DNA of 64,000 bases from Pycnopodia helianthoides (lineage: Eukaryota > Echinodermata > Asteroidea > Forcipulatida > Asteriidae): contig CM063252.1 of NCBI GenBank assembly GCA_032158295.1, positions 16,939,036 to 17,003,035 of the forward strand. The letters are read 5' to 3'. The translations under genes and the position numbers were made by a program. Within the stretch, counting starts at the first letter, position 1, and each line of letters begins with the position of its first letter. Shown piece after piece: positions 45,131-56,346 of this stretch. The notes beneath the pieces are model-generated. The model was not told the DNA's origin, did not search any database, and saw only the letters and a list, made by a program, of their open reading frames with translations.

Positions 45131-48100
45131 TTGTTGTGGTGGTGGTGGTGGTGGTGGTGGTGGTTTGTGGTGGTGGTGGTGGTGGTGGTGGTGGTGGTGG
45201 TTCGAATGAACGTCGTCGTCGTCGTCGTCGTCGTCGTCGACGTCGTCGTCGTTGTTCCGAGCTGGGCCTTGTATTATTTGCTTCACTCAATTACGGGATT
45301 CAGCAAAATACAACCCGAGTACGGAAATTTAGAAAATGTTAATAATAATAATAATAATAATAGTAGCTTCTTATATAGCCCTCATATCCGTCAATCAGTG
45401 ACGCTCAATGCGCTTCAGCATTCAGTATTTTCCTTCAAGGTATTATTGAGCTACGTTTTGAAGTATGAGACCTTTTACCTTTATATATGTAGTTATATCA
45501 CCATGTAATGGTTTTACCTCCCCTCCCCAATCTTAACACTTGCCACATTTTAAAACTTACCCAGCACATATGCAACAAGATAAGCACCCATTCCACCTGC
45601 AGCTACAAGAAATCTGAGACATAGGTATACAGCAGCGTAAGGAGAAGCTATGTTACAAAGACCGCCTAGGAGAAACAAAGTAGCGCCAATAAAGATGGTT
45701 GGCTTGCGTCCAATCCTACGAAGAAAAGTGTAGCAGGTTGTTTTTATAGATAATTCAGCAGAACCTTATTTTACTTTCCTGTTTTAGCATAATAAGCTGA
45801 CTAAATATTACTAAGTGGGCCGACTTAATATTACATAAACTGACTTAATACAGCATAATAAGCTGAATTAATAAAACATAATGAGCTGACTTAATACAAC
45901 ATGAACTGACTTAATACAACAAAATGGGCTGAATTAATACATCATGAACTGACTTAATACAACAAAATGAGCTGACTTAATACAACTGAACTGACTTAAT
46001 ACAACAAAATGGGCTGAATTAATACATTCATGAACTGACTTAACACAACAAAATGAGCTGACTTAATACAACATGAACTGACTTAATACAACAAAATGGG
46101 CTGAATTAATACATCATGAACTGACTTAACACAACAAAATGAGCTGACTTAATATAACATGAACTGACTTAATACAACATAGTGAGCTGACTTAGAACAA
46201 CATGAACTGACTTAATACAACAAATGAGCTGACTTAATACACATGAACTGACTTAATACAACAAAATGAGCTGACTTAATACAACATTAACTGACTTAAT
46301 ACAACAAAATGAGCTGACTTAATACAACATGAACTGACTTAATACAACAAAATGAGCTGACTTAATACAACATGAACTGACTTAATACAACAAAATGGGC
46401 TGAATTAATACATCATGAACTGACTTAATACAACAAAATGAGCTGACTTAATACAACATGAACTGACTTAATACAACAAAATGGGCTGAATTAATACATC
46501 ATGAACTGACTTAACACAGCACAATGAGCTGACTTAATATCACATGAACTGACTAATACAACATAATGAGCTGACTTATAATCACTTAATGAGCTATATT
46601 TATATTTCACAATGAGCTGACTTTATACATAAGTAACTACACAACTACAGTCCAATATAACAAGACTCCGAAATGAATATTTGTCGGTGCAATTGATTCG
46701 AGACTACCTACGAAGTGTAGGATTGGAAATCATCGTGGAAAACGGGCTAGAGGATCTTATTTAAAGTTAATTTCAGTCACATACAACCTTTTTACATTTC
46801 CAATTGCAAACCGGTCCTAATGGGTAAAATAGCGCCCCAAGCATGCATTGATTTCACAAAGTTAAAAATGTGTCCCTGTATTGTGTCAAAATAAATGTGC
46901 TCGCTTATTTCCAAATCATTTGGAACATTATGGAAAATTTTGACAACAGTATGATGTTTTACCAAAACATCGACAAAATACCAAACAACGCTCCCTAAAT
47001 GCCTCGTGGCAGTTTGAAGAACAATTGCAATGAATCTTGTATTGGTTTAATGGAACAATTGCAGAACGTTTCTGAAAATCGGACATGAACTTTGGAAGGC
47101 CGAAAACGAAAACCCCAGATGTTGACAGAACCAGAACAATAGTCGCAAAGAACACTAAAATATAGTCCGCTTGACTTACCAATCTGCAACTGAACCGAAG
47201 AAAAACGAGCCACAAAGAAGCCCGCCAAAGTACACAGACTGCAGAAAACTTCCAGCTGCTTGTTTTTCACAAACCAACTCGTACTGAAAGAAATGCAAAG
47301 AAACACTTGTTCTGTGGACGTTCGTTTAAGAAAGTAAAACTGATCATCTCGTAATGTTGAATTCATATCTCGTACTTACTGAGTATGTCGTAATATACAA
47401 GTTATCGGAGTGGCTGACTTCTATGTGTCATCTACAACATAACAACACAAACATGACATGTCGAGTTTGGCGTAAAGCTCGACCCGTTGGTTTCATAACA
47501 AACCCCAACCCGTAATTACAATAATAAGTCGTAATTATAAGTCGTAGCAAGATAACACGTTGAAGATAATTCATTTCAAACAATCATAACATAAACTTTT
47601 CCAAACAAAATTCCTTCAATAGACCCTTCCCATAAAAAAAATGTTAATTAAAAATCGCGCGTGCGCACTCTTCCTCCTGCTGGTTGGCAAAATGTATTTA
47701 GCATATTTTGGCTTATGACGTTATATGCAATACTTTGCATGACACTAACAGGCTTTATTTATTCATTTTTTTTACATGAAACAGCATTATAAAACCCATT
47801 CCTATTCCCATTGGAATGGTTTGAATGCTCCTAACTGGTTTACATTAGACTACTTCTTACGACTACATTATTAGGCGTTTGTGTGAACGTTGTTCCTTTG
47901 AGTTCTGAGAAAGACTCAAGGTAAAATATACTACTTTTTCTTAGGGTGCATAATTGTTAGGTGATGTGTGCACAGACATGTTTAGTAGAGCGAATTGTGG
48001 GCTTTCCCCATGTGTTTTCTATTGTCCCTTTGCTGTAATCTTTAATTCTTTAAGCTTTCCTGTTAAAATCACCCCACAATGTATATCTTGTACGCACAAC

Positions 48101-49536
48101 TGTAACACACACAGACACTACGTACACTTACGGATTATGTGTGAATGTTCTACTGAATGATCTCTTATTGTTTTCTTTGATCGTTGTTCTGAGGAATGAG
48201 AATATGAGAATCGGGGGGGGGGGCTGTTAGAGTCACTGCTCGCCTTCTCCACATCAAGGTACTTAAGTAGAGGGTTGCTCCCGTAAGGAATTTTCAACAT
48301 CATTGGAATGATGTACAGACACAAAGGCAAAAGAACAATGTCCACAGTAATGCAAATTGACAAGGGGGATCTTTGAGCTTTCGTAGTTTTAGTAATGAAC
48401 ATTGTTTGAATCCCACAGTGTTACGTTGATTTGGTATGTGTTTGCAAGCCCCTGTCCGTCGACGTAATCGGTTAAGTCGTATAGTGGGTGTAATTTCCCG
48501 ATAAAAATCACACTAACCTCTACTCTCAAAAAGATTCTATAGGTTAGATAAATACATTTGTAGAGATAGCTACACAATTATGAAAGCCACTCGACCTCTT
48601 GGATGAAGTGCACTTTTATGAACACTGCAAGGCGCGGGTCATTTACATTTTAGTTGGTAAATATAACTGTAGCTGTTTCAGTTTCTTCGACAAACTTTCA
48701 TATAATACTTTAAGGTTGCGATTACACACGATTTGGGAAATGTTCTGTAACTTAAATTATATCTTAGCGAAACTTGTTTTTACTGATTCCGAATAAATAT
48801 CAAGAAGTTTAGGGCCTACTTACTTTTTGTCTGGGTTGATATTAATGAGCCGGGAAAATCTAGATAAAGTTTAATTTGAATAGTTGCATAATGCATACAT
48901 CTTTAACGCAACGATGTGAACATAATCTGTAAGGGTTGTAGGGGGGCTCTAAACAAAAACAGGTGTGTTTCGACACGACGTTTCGATCGTTTTGTTCTGA
49001 TGGTCCTCATGAGTAAGGAAATACTATAAAACGTCCCTGAAAGCGGACCTTCTGAACCCTGAAATTGTATATTTGATTGGTTTATTACTCACCTCGCTTA
49101 TGATAGTAGTTTTATACTGCCTTGTGTCAAACACCCATCCATTGGGACAGTCTATGATTTTCTTGGTATAGTCAGTGGCATTCATTCCAGGTTTGAATTC
49201 TAGCTTCCGTACATCGTACATGTGACACTTGTCGAAACCCTTTTTCCCTGTCTCCTTGTCGATTACAATGAGCGGGATGGACGCATTCCTCTTTGCTTTA
49301 AGACACTCCCAGTCATTGGACTGACCGGTTGTGCAGTTGGCCTTGTCCCAATGGGTCACTCGACACCAGTGGTCAGTATCTGGTGCCATGAAGACCTGTG
49401 CCAGGGTATTCATGGCTGTCATGATGCCGATAAGAGACCCGAAGAAGAAAAGTATCTTCTGCCATGTTCCAAACTCACCGATAGCCGAGAGGATATCATC
49501 AAATTTCTTGGGTGGCTTAACTTCTTTATCCGACAT
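36886..49536 (-). CDS. SLC22-family organic ion transporter, gene 1 (ten coding exons)
   Basis: Exons (minus strand) are 49093-49536, 47180-47283, 45561-45715, 44399-44567, 43769-43910, 43271-43362, 42629-42837, 40960-41068, 38342-38551 and 36886-37005. Lengths 104, 155, 169 and 109 equal those I recall for vertebrate SLC22A genes, and all phases join. The product (about 584 residues if one base is restored near the C-terminus) is a 12-helix major facilitator. Visible features: TM1 at 28-50; a long extracellular loop with five Cys and sequons at N67, N84 and N119; the loop-ending motif CPNGWVFD with TTIISEYELVC; GSVADWIGRK between TM2 and TM3; PESARW after TM6; LFRTPN before TM7; SGEIYPTPVRSAGMG in the TM10-11 region; and PETLEEGE at the C-terminus. 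It would move organic cations, anions or carnitine-like solutes across the plasma membrane; substrate class cannot be fixed. A paralogue follows downstream. Confidence 0.93.
37635..37860. repeat. About 24-bp minisatellite, about nine copies
   Basis: Unit close to GGCTGCAACTTAGTATCTTG, degenerate. It lies within intron 9 of SLC22 gene 1. Confidence 0.8.
38342..38551 (-). CDS. SLC22 gene 1 exon 9 (TM11-TM12, PET motifs)
   Basis: 210 bases after TCTACTCAG. Reads SAGMGLSSTAARIAGIL, GLLALLLPETKDK and LPETLEEGEAFG. It ends GGAAA before GTAAGT; reading through would stop at once, so splicing to the terminal exon is preferred and is supported by the same layout in gene 2. Confidence 0.92.
38811..40824. 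mobile_element. 2-kb foldback element in SLC22 gene 1 intron 8
   Basis: Ends are perfect inverted TAGTAGGGTC / GACCCTACTA with TAG on both sides as a possible 3-bp duplication. Subterminal parts match in inverted orientation (AACCCCCCCCC with A-run and CAATTGTAACAAAAGG on the left; the complement at 40755-40800). Each arm holds diverged tandem units with CCAAGATGGC (left 38950-39410) or GCCATCTTGG (right 40390-40680). The middle (39500-40260) is pyrimidine-rich CCCCTCC-type DNA. No transposase seen. Confidence 0.85.
40960..41068 (-). CDS. SLC22 gene 1 exon 8 (TM10)
   Basis: 109 bases. Reads RTIIAMIGKFCIAASFAIIF and VVSGEIYPTPVR. Confidence 0.94.
41450..41770. other. Low-complexity G/C homopolymer tracts in intron 7
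   Basis: Runs of G (41517-41529, 41568-41577) and C then A (41743-41768). Open frames across them are compositional artefacts. Confidence 0.6.
42259..42484. mobile_element. MITE with TATGGTGGCCCTG termini (intron 7)
   Basis: Left end TATGGTGGCCCTGAAGGAAC and right end GTCCTTTCAGGGCCACCATA are inverted repeats of about 30 bases. The interior is built of ACGTAAATATT motifs. TA at each end may be the target duplication. Confidence 0.85.
42629..42837 (-). CDS. SLC22 gene 1 exon 7 (TM7-TM9)
   Basis: 209 bases. Reads NSMVYYGLGLSTSNLG, then MQYVGRRINLSGNML, the second MFS GRR motif between TM8 and TM9. One codon longer than in gene 2. Confidence 0.94.
42953..43137 (-). mobile_element. tRNA-like foldback repeat, copy 2 (truncated), intron 6
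   Basis: On the minus strand it reads GAACAAAGATATTGAC, then a tRNA-like 5' half (GGCTAGATAACTCAG...). The T arm is replaced by a poly-A run, and GTTCAACCCCAAAT follows. See copy at 14957-15213. Confidence 0.75.
43271..43362 (-). CDS. SLC22 gene 1 exon 6 (before TM7)
   Basis: 92 bases after CAAAACCAG. Contains GLFRTPNMCAKTLNLMFNW, conserved before TM7. The homologous exon of gene 2 is also 92 bases. Confidence 0.93.
43769..43910 (-). CDS. SLC22 gene 1 exon 5 (PESARW, central cytoplasmic loop)
   Basis: 142 bases after TGAGCAG. Reads YMPESARWQVSKGRYRQAET, the PESPRW-type motif after TM6, then a charged loop ending at GTAAGG in phase 0. Confidence 0.9.
43938..44318. mobile_element. Second ACGTAAATATT-rich MITE, intron 4
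   Basis: About ten copies of ATTTACGTAAATATT-type palindromes with TTTGCGATTT spacers. The right end GTGTCCCTCCAGGGCCACCA resembles the terminus of 42259-42484; the left terminus is degraded. Confidence 0.75.
44399..44567 (-). CDS. SLC22 gene 1 exon 4 (TM5-TM6)
   Basis: 169 bases after CTCTACAG. Reads TEYVGTSRRVLVGISIQFFF and ends in LLQLCIAAPTTLYFLLY before GTAAGT. Confidence 0.93.
44945..45075. repeat. Dispersed repeat AAGGGACAGGTA..., copy 1 (intron 3)
   Basis: Starts CTAAAGGGACAGGTA and continues with TTTCGATACCTCGA-type phrases. Relatives at 56347-56530 and 62845-63000. Confidence 0.65.
45092..45256. repeat. Trinucleotide microsatellite (GTT)n(GGT)n(GTC)n, intron 3
   Basis: Compound run of GTT, GGT and GTC triplets of about 165 bases. 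All long open frames across it (poly-Gln, poly-Pro, poly-Val and poly-Arg) are artefacts, since the block lies between SLC22 exons 3 and 4. Confidence 0.95.
45561..45715 (-). CDS. SLC22 gene 1 exon 3 (TM3-TM4)
   Basis: 155 bases. Continues the loop as IGRKPTIFIGATLFLLGG and ends AAGGMGAYLVAYVLG before GTAAG. Confidence 0.93.
45810..46640. repeat. About 42-bp minisatellite, about 19 copies, intron 2
   Basis: Unit made of two related halves, ATGAACTGACTTAATACAAC and AAAATGAGCTGACTTAATAC. Higher-order variation exists (AATGGGCTGAATTAATACAT in some units). Confidence 0.95.
47180..47283 (-). CDS. SLC22 gene 1 exon 2 (TM2)
   Basis: 104 bases between TTTCAG and GTAAGT. Reads YELVCEKQAAGSFLQSVYFG and ends GSVADW, the start of the conserved TM2-TM3 loop. 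Confidence 0.93.
47290..49085. other. SLC22 gene 1 intron 1, no further gene recognised
   Basis: A 1.8-kb intron with a G run near 48213 and no recognisable element. Confidence 0.5.
49093..49536 (-). CDS. SLC22 gene 1 exon 1 (start, TM1, large extracellular loop)
   Basis: The ATG at 49536 (context AAAATGTCGG) is chosen. An upstream in-frame TTG at 49566 is not a likely start. Reads FDDILSAIGEFGTWQK before TM1 and ends CPNGWVFD...TTIISE at a GTGAGT donor in phase 0. 148 codons. Confidence 0.93.
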
Positions 49537-51180
49537 TTTTGAAGCTGGTTTCCCACTTTTCTCCAATGTATAGAATATTTAACTACATAGAAACTAGAAA
49601 CTTAGTGAGCGCAGTTCGTCTAAAAATAAACGTTGGACCTTGTATCTTTACCACGCGGACTTGCACAGGACTTTAGTCTCCTGCTAGGTTTGATCGACTT
49701 TGCATTCGAAGCTACTAAACTGTATACAGTCACGACAAATTTAGTTTTTACTTATCTACATTTTCACAAACCAACCGCCCGGAGGTGTATCTTTGAAGGG
49801 CTGAATAAATTAAACAAATTATACACCTCCAATCAGTGATAACTGAACTGACTCAAAGCAGTAGGTCAAATCGGGCCCACTTTGTCAAGCTATAATGCTG
49901 ATTCGAATCATATATCTCGAATGTGATATATGTATTGGGTCAAATGAGTTTGAAGTGGCTTGTATCTCTTGCTAACTTTTGATTGGATCCTCTTTACAAA
50001 TAATACTGCGAAAACAAGTCGTCAATCTGATTGATCTAAAAGCGTTCAACCAGGTATATGTTGTATAAACCTTTAACAGTTATAATGCAGTTCTTGTTAG
50101 GCAAGAGTCGCGGGATCGTCTTTCTAATCTACTTGCCGAGAAGTGTAGAAGATTTCTCACTGCCTATAAGAGTACCAACGAGTTTACGGTGGATTACCTG
50201 GGGGTTGCGATGGGACATCAAACACAAACATTGACGTCAATATTCACGACACAAATCATGGCTTGGGCCCAAAGTTGTTGATTTTGACGTCAATATTCAC
50301 AACATTATGAGACTTGTTCCCCATTTCAGCGCTCTCTTTATGTCGTTTGCTATTTGTTGGTAGATAGTCTGCCGTGGATGTAAAACGAAATATTGTCTGC
50401 GTGTTAATGATACCACATAAAATCTCATAAAATGTAACTTTTTATTCGGGTAATTTTAAATCTCAAATGGGGGGACGGGGGTACGGACATCAATTAGGGG
50501 GGAGTTCCCCAAAGTGCCCCCCCCCCCCCCCATTTAGTTACGTCTCTGTTAATAACATGGCATCCACCTGTAAGAATATTTGATTGCTATAATCGCTGTT
50601 GTATATTTCAAACTGTATTCGGCTCATTTTTATCTTTTAATGATGCTAGTATTGGTCTATGTATTTTATTTGGACAAGCAAATTGCAAAATCAAAACTGA
50701 GTATAAAGTTAACGGTTGTACAAAATGTTCGAATTCATGTATCAAACACAGAGTTGCACAGTCAAGGGCAAAATGGAACTCTGTGAAAACGAAGTGTTGA
50801 TGCTGGGAAAACACGTCCTGAGAATGTATTATCCATTTTGAACAATCTTTTCCAAGAACAATGACTTGTTTTGATAATGATGTTGACTATGATGACTTAT
50901 ATTGTATAACTGCTTTTCGAATGAATGGAAATTATTTGGGATTAAAGGTAATTTAATGTGATTTTAGAGCATGGGTTTTTACTAGATCATGACATTTAAT
51001 CAAATTGTATGGTGTTGTCAATGTTTAATGAAATCAAGTTAACTGTTTGTGTTTAATTTTGTCAAGCTATGTCAATGTTTTTAGTGAAAATAAATATGAT
51101 TGATGATTAAAACAATGAAACTTATAAAAAACAAAAAAGATTGGTGAGACTAGTTTATTAATTTTTTTGAACACCTTGCA
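49537..51180. promoter_or_regulatory. 5' flank of SLC22 gene 1 and adjoining intergenic DNA
   Basis: Sequence upstream of the ATG at 49536 holds the 5' UTR and promoter, which cannot be delimited by eye. Near 50213-50300 there is a fragment with GGGACATCAAACAC and two TTGACGTCAATATTCAC phrases, recalling the interior of the 42259-42484 MITE family. A C run lies at 50518-50530. Confidence 0.35.
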
Positions 51181-51208
51181 CATGGGGGAGCTAAATCAAA
51201 GGTCAATC

Positions 51209-51425
51209 TTAAAGGAGCACATTGCCTTCGGTTTTGGGCGCTTTGGGCTATAAAATGTGTTTGTATGAAATGATGGTTGTTTTAAAAGTAGATTATAACA
51301 ATGTATATAGATAACCCTTGAAACTATCTGGTTTTTGTTCGCCATTTTGTTTTCGATTTCATAAAATGGCGGACCATAATGTTCCGCTGGTTGAGTTAAA
51401 CACAATTGAGAAACGGCCAAGAAAA
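51209..51425. mobile_element. TTAA-type MITE, left end only
   Basis: Begins TTAAAGGAGCACATTGCCTT at 51209; no matching right terminus was found. Such ends are familiar to me from echinoderm genomes, but this was not searched. Confidence 0.6.
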
Positions 51426-51821
51426 GAAAATATCTTATGCTGAAAAATGCACAATCTATATAGACTAAATACTCTCAGCCTTATTTCACAAAAGTGGCCA
51501 GATCAGATCATTTTCAAACAATTCCATAGTTGTCCATTCCATGGACGAGGATGAGCTTACCTACATCTGAGGCTTAAAACTGCCCAAAAACCAGGATTGT
51601 TCTTAAACCTGTAGGCCTAGTACTCTAAAACCAAACATCAGAGTCCTCTTCAACCAACATACTGGTCCAAGAGTAATTGGCGGGCACCCCTTAAAGGAGG
51701 GCCCTGCCCCCCCCCCACACTTTTTTTTTTAATTTAAAGAAGAAAAAAAAGTTTTTTTTTTTTTTTTTTTCCTATGCCTGCTCAAAAATTTGCCACAAGT
51801 GTGTGTGGGTTTTTTCCCCCT

Positions 51822-52330
51822 TTTAGGCACATGGAGGCTTGGTTTTTCACCCCTCAAAATGCCAAAAGCTCACAGCTTCCGGGGGCTTCACCCCTGGACC
51901 CCACCATCGATGTTACAGAAATTTTTCCAGTAAACTTAGAAGATTTATATGGATCTGATTTCCAATAATAGTGTGTCTATTTCTCTGTTTTTAGGCATAT
52001 GCAGGCTTGATTTTTTCACCCCTCAAAAAGCCAAAGCTCAGAGCTTCCGGGGGCTTCGCCCCTGACCCCCACCCGGGACTTCACCCCTGGACCCTTACCA
52101 TCGATTGATCCAGTAAATTTTCCAGTAAATTTTGAAGATTTATATGGATCTGAGTTCCAATAAATGTGTGTCTATTTCTCTGTTTGAAGCACATGGAGGC
52201 TTGATTTTTAACCCACAAAACGCCAAAGGCTCAGAGCTTCAGGGGGCTTCGCCCCCTGACCCCCATCGGGCCTTCGCCCCTGGACCCCACCAGGGCCGTA
52301 AGGCCGGCCCCTGGACCCCACCCATTTTTT
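51822..52330. repeat. Three-unit tandem repeat, period about 170-190 bp
   Basis: Units begin near 51822, 51992 and 52185 with GGCACATGGAGGCTTG or similar, and contain CTTCCGGGGGCTTCGCCCCT and AGAAGATTTATATGGATCTG phrases. G/C-rich GGGCTTCGCCCC is a short hairpin. Confidence 0.8.
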
Positions 52331-52415
52331 CCTCTAAGCACATTTCTGCCCCCCGATTTAAAAATCCTGGATCCGCCCCTGCCCCCCACTTTTAAATACC
52401 TTCCAGCGGGCCTGC

Positions 52416-52625
52416 TTAAAGGCAGTGGATAATTTGGGTAATTAATCAAGAAATATATTACCATAACAAACTACTTTGTAAGTAGTACCTGAGAGCTGCT
52501 AAAAGTATAAAACATTGTGAGAAACGACTCCCTCTGAAGTGATGTAGTTTTTGAGAAAGAGGTAATTTCTAACTAAAACAAATTATTTGATTCTGAAAAA
52601 GGCTTATGCAACAAGGGTGTTTTTT
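52416..52625. mobile_element. TTAA-type MITE, left end only (TTAAAGGCAGTGG)
   Basis: Begins TTAAAGGCAGTGGATAATTT and contains AAAACATTGTGAGAAACGAC and CCCTCTGAAGTGATGTAG. I recall this element as abundant in sea star and related genomes. The right half is missing. Confidence 0.65.
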
Positions 52626-53340
52626 AATTATATTGTTGATAGCTCCCCTCCCCCCCCCCCTCCTCTCTTTCCATTTGAAAAATGTCCTTCCATTTGAAAA
52701 GTGTTGTTTTTTACCCTCCCTTCAGGCATTTTAGTTCAGGCTCAATTTGTGGATTTTGGTAGATGATTCAATGACGTGCTTAGGATTAGATTATAGAATT
52801 AAAATTTGATAGAAAATTTAACATAGATGGAACTTTTTTTTGTATTATTGTAAAAAGTAACTGATATGTTTAGATTGATTTGTTCATTAATAGTTTTTTT
52901 TAAGTCCTACAGTATGCTCTCAATATTAATGTTATGGTCACGAACTTGTTTCCTGTTACGGACCCGTTTTCGCGCTAATCTGAAATTTGTTTATGGGGCC
53001 ACTCTAATAAAGCATATCAGCAGCCAATTTTATGCTTACAGCGCGGTTTTCTATTTTTATAAAGCTGTTACCGCGCAACCCCGGTCACACATAGACGCCT
53101 ACGCTGGAAAAGTGGCCAAGAGCGTGGCCAATCGGAGCCAATCGTGGGCCAAACGTGGACCAAACGTGGGATGATCTTCATGAGCGTGGTTTGGTCGAGG
53201 TGGGATCTCCTTGGTCGGGAAGCTGCATGCTCTCCCCACGCTTATTTTGAACGTGCACAAAATAAGCGTAGCCGGGTCGTGGCCAACAATAAGCGGGCAA
53301 AGTCTTAGTAGGAACGTAGTGGAACGCCATTATCGTACGG

Positions 53341-53553
53341 GCAGCGTGGTACAGCGTGTAGCAGCGTGGTAGCAGCGTGTAGCAGCGTGGTAGCAGCGTG
53401 GTAGCAGCGTGGTAGCAGCGGGTAGCAGCGTGGTAGCAGCGTGGTAGCAGCGTGTAGCAGCGTGGTAGCAGCGTGGTAGCAGCGTGGTAGCAGCGTGGTA
53501 GCAGCGTGGTAGCAGCGTGGTAGCAGCGTGGTAGCAGCGTGGTAGCAGCGTGG
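53341..53553. repeat. 11-bp minisatellite GTGGTAGCAGC
   Basis: About 20 tandem copies, some shortened to GTGTAGCAGC. The surrounding sequence (53090-53220 and 53690-53900) repeats AGCGTGG- and CGTAGTGG-like words, so the array grew from a similar background. Confidence 0.95.
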
Positions 53554-53899
53554 TGTGATCTGGTCGTAATAAAAACGCAGCACCGTCGGCAACTATTATG
53601 AGCCGTTTTAATTACGATTTTACGCATCAGGTCCGTTCATCTTCGAAGTTGTGGAAGAAGTCAAGAAATGCTTGAACACCTCCGATTTATATAGACATCG
53701 CCACAATTCTTACTAGAAGCGTATATGGTCAGCACCAGCGTAGTGATATCGTCCTACAGCCTTCTAAGTTTGTGTAACAACGTAGTATGGTCCTGTACGT
53801 CGTAGAAACGACTGCTCGGTCGGCATAGGTCTATGTGTAATCGTAGTGGCATCAAGTCAGCAACGCTTTTGACGTAGAAGCATCGCAGTACAGTCCTGA

Positions 53900-54930
53900 T
53901 GAAGTCTTTAATTTGCAAAATTGATGGATTTTGACGGCGATAATGCCCCGATTTGGTAACTTTTTCAGATCGGGGTGATCGGGATGGTCTTCGTAAGGTC
54001 GCAGGGCTGTGTGAACGGGGTATAACCCGCGGTTAATTGGAATCATGAAAGACTCTTGCGTTATGCGAGAAGTGCCTGGCTTCTAGCCACAAGTCAACAT
54101 TAGTTTCTTCCATGCTATGCTACGCTATTTTGAACTATTTGTTATCATCACCAGACTGCGCGCTATCGACGTCTGCTTTCAAAATTGATAGCGTGAACAA
54201 GTTTTTACTTACAGTGGGTTGAAACTTCTCGGGAGGTTTTAGGGGGTCGCGAAATTGTCCAATGTGCATCTCATCAGTGACTAATAAATGACGAAGCTGT
54301 GATGTCATTAGGGTTACATGTAGGACAAACAGCTAAATCTGTTTTCTCATGTTATATTGAACTCTAACTTGCGTGTTTACGTGGCGTCCAGCAACTTCAA
54401 GGCAGCTCGATCAGTTTCATAGACATTGTCATTCTGGAATCTGACATTAATTTTGTAAAGTTGGTTTGATAGTATTTCTTCGTGTGCTTTTGTTTTATTT
54501 ATTTATTTATTTGTTTGTTTGTTTTTATAAAGGTGTCTAGTGTCTCACGCTTTCGTAAGATAGAGTTTAACATTTTAAAAGGACCTGTTGATAATAATTT
54601 ATCGCTCTGCACAGCGGACAGATAAAGTTCAAGCTGTTACCTCGAAATGACACAACGCAATCATTAAACTGATCAACCCCACGTCCAAATCCCATACTTT
54701 TTTATTTCCAAACCCTATCAGTCGTTGTACTCGGTGCACAAACCTTTACTTTTCCTGAATAATCATGATAAGGGGTCATAATCATTTTAATTTTTGTTAA
54801 AGGGCCTAATTTCACCATGGCAACCTGGACCTGCTCTACATTATAATTGAAATTTTTCAACCAAGATTATCATTAATTGAACATGTCGGTTCCTTGCTCT
54901 TTTCGTCTTGTATAGGAAAAACAACGTGGT
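53900..54930. other. Intergenic stretch, nothing recognised
   Basis: No gene-like frame was seen; a short TTTA/TTTG run lies near 54500. Confidence 0.45.
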
Positions 54931-55018
54931 AATCACCGTGGCTGTTGGAGATTCAATGTGGCAACCAATGTACATCAAGCACTTGTCCAGTATCCCCTTG
55001 GCTGTTTGAGATGTACAT

Positions 55019-55576
55019 TTAAGAGAACTTATACCATTGGTTTTTGGAACCGTTCGATTGTTTTAATCCTATATAAATGTAAATATATACAGTAAAACTA
55101 ACCTGTGAAATTATCATTTCAAAAGGTGGTAGCGTTTTTGAGATATCGCGAAAAACCGGAGCGGTTATGTCCACGAAGGAAGACTCAATCCGCAATTGGA
55201 ATGCACAATCTGAGAAACGTGGTGGTCACGTGGACCCACGATGGAAAAAAATGAAAAGGCGACGGAAAAAATGAAAAGGCGACTGAAAAAATTGAAAACG
55301 CGACGGAAAATTTGAAAACGCGACGGGAAAAAATGAAAACGCGACGGACAAAATGAAAACACAACGGAATTAGGTTTTTCCAGAGGAGTGGCACCTATGG
55401 AACACCATAATTTCTGACAAAAAACGCTTCTCAGATTAAAAATTGTCCGATATATATATTATTCCATATAACCACTCTACTCCGAAGTGAAATGATTCTA
55501 AAAATGCTTTACATTATCGAAAGCTGCTGTACATCTAAACAAGTAAGTTTTTACCTAACGTATACCTTCCCTTTAA
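55019..55576. mobile_element. TTAA-flanked non-autonomous element, 558 bp
   Basis: TTAA at 55019-55022 and 55573-55576. The ends are imperfect inverted repeats (TTAAGAGAACTTATACCATT against TTAAAGGGAAGGTATACG). Inside, 55245-55370 holds about six copies of a 19-bp unit, AAAATGAAAACGCGACGG. ACCGTGGCTGTTGGAGATTC occurs on both sides (54938 and 55593). Confidence 0.75.
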
Positions 55577-55957
55577 GTACACGTTCAATATCACCGTGGC
55601 TGTTGGAGATTCAATATGGCCACCAATGTGCATTAGGTACACGTCCAATGAACCCGTGTATAAAATCAATTCCTATTCACTTGTTTACGTATATAATATT
55701 AATTAGTGCCACTTTCAACTTCACACAACAGCTACAATAAAAAGTAAACTGAATCAAACTGCATTGTTATTCCAAATACCATGTATGTACCTTTGGGCAA
55801 AACAAATTTTGAAACAATTGTTTAGAAAATTCTTTGTCTACATTGAAACGTAGATTGTTTGCATTTTTAGCGGTACCATCAAGAACAAAATGGAATAATT
55901 ATATAATTCAGCACTAAAACTGCTTTTTTATTACGCTGATTTTTCTAGGGGTGGGGT

Positions 55958-56340
55958 TTGTTTGTTTGTTTGTTTGATTGTTTGTTGTTTGTTTGTTTGT
56001 TTGTTGGGGTGTTGGGGTGCTGGGTGCTGGGGTGCTGGGTGCTGGGGTGCTGGGGGTGCTGGGTGCTGGGGTGCTGGGGTGCTGGGTGCTGGGTGCTGGG
56101 GTGCTGGGTGCTTGGGTGCTGGTGCTTGGGTGCTGGGTGCTGGGTGCTGGGGTGCTGGGGTGCTGGGGTGCTGGGGTGCTGGGTGCTGGGGTGCTGGGGT
56201 GCTGGGTGCTGGGTGCTGGGGTGCTGGGTGCTGGGGTGCTGGGGTGCTGGGTGCTGGGGTGCTGGGGTGCTGGGTGCTGGGGTGCTGGGTGCTGGGTGTG
56301 GGGTGTTGGGGTGTTGGGGTGTTGGGGTGTTGGGGTGTTG
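55958..56340. repeat. (GTTT)n followed by G-rich minisatellite GGGTGCTGG
   Basis: A GTTT run (55958-56005) is followed by about 40 copies of an 8- or 9-base GGTGCTGG unit. The plus strand has many closely spaced GGG and GGGG runs and could form G-quadruplexes. Long open frames across it are artefacts. Confidence 0.95.
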
Positions 56341-56346
56341 AGACCG

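Noticed and set aside
45033..45508. Open frames with poly-Val, poly-Gln, poly-Pro and poly-Arg tracts
   Set aside because: Produced by a trinucleotide microsatellite within SLC22 gene 1 intron 3.
49534..49566. Start of SLC22 gene 1 at 49566
   Set aside because: That codon is TTG; the first ATG in frame is at 49536 with a suitable A at -3.
53178..53627. Open frame reading repeated AATTLLPRCYH
   Set aside because: It is the translation of the 11-bp GTGGTAGCAGC array.
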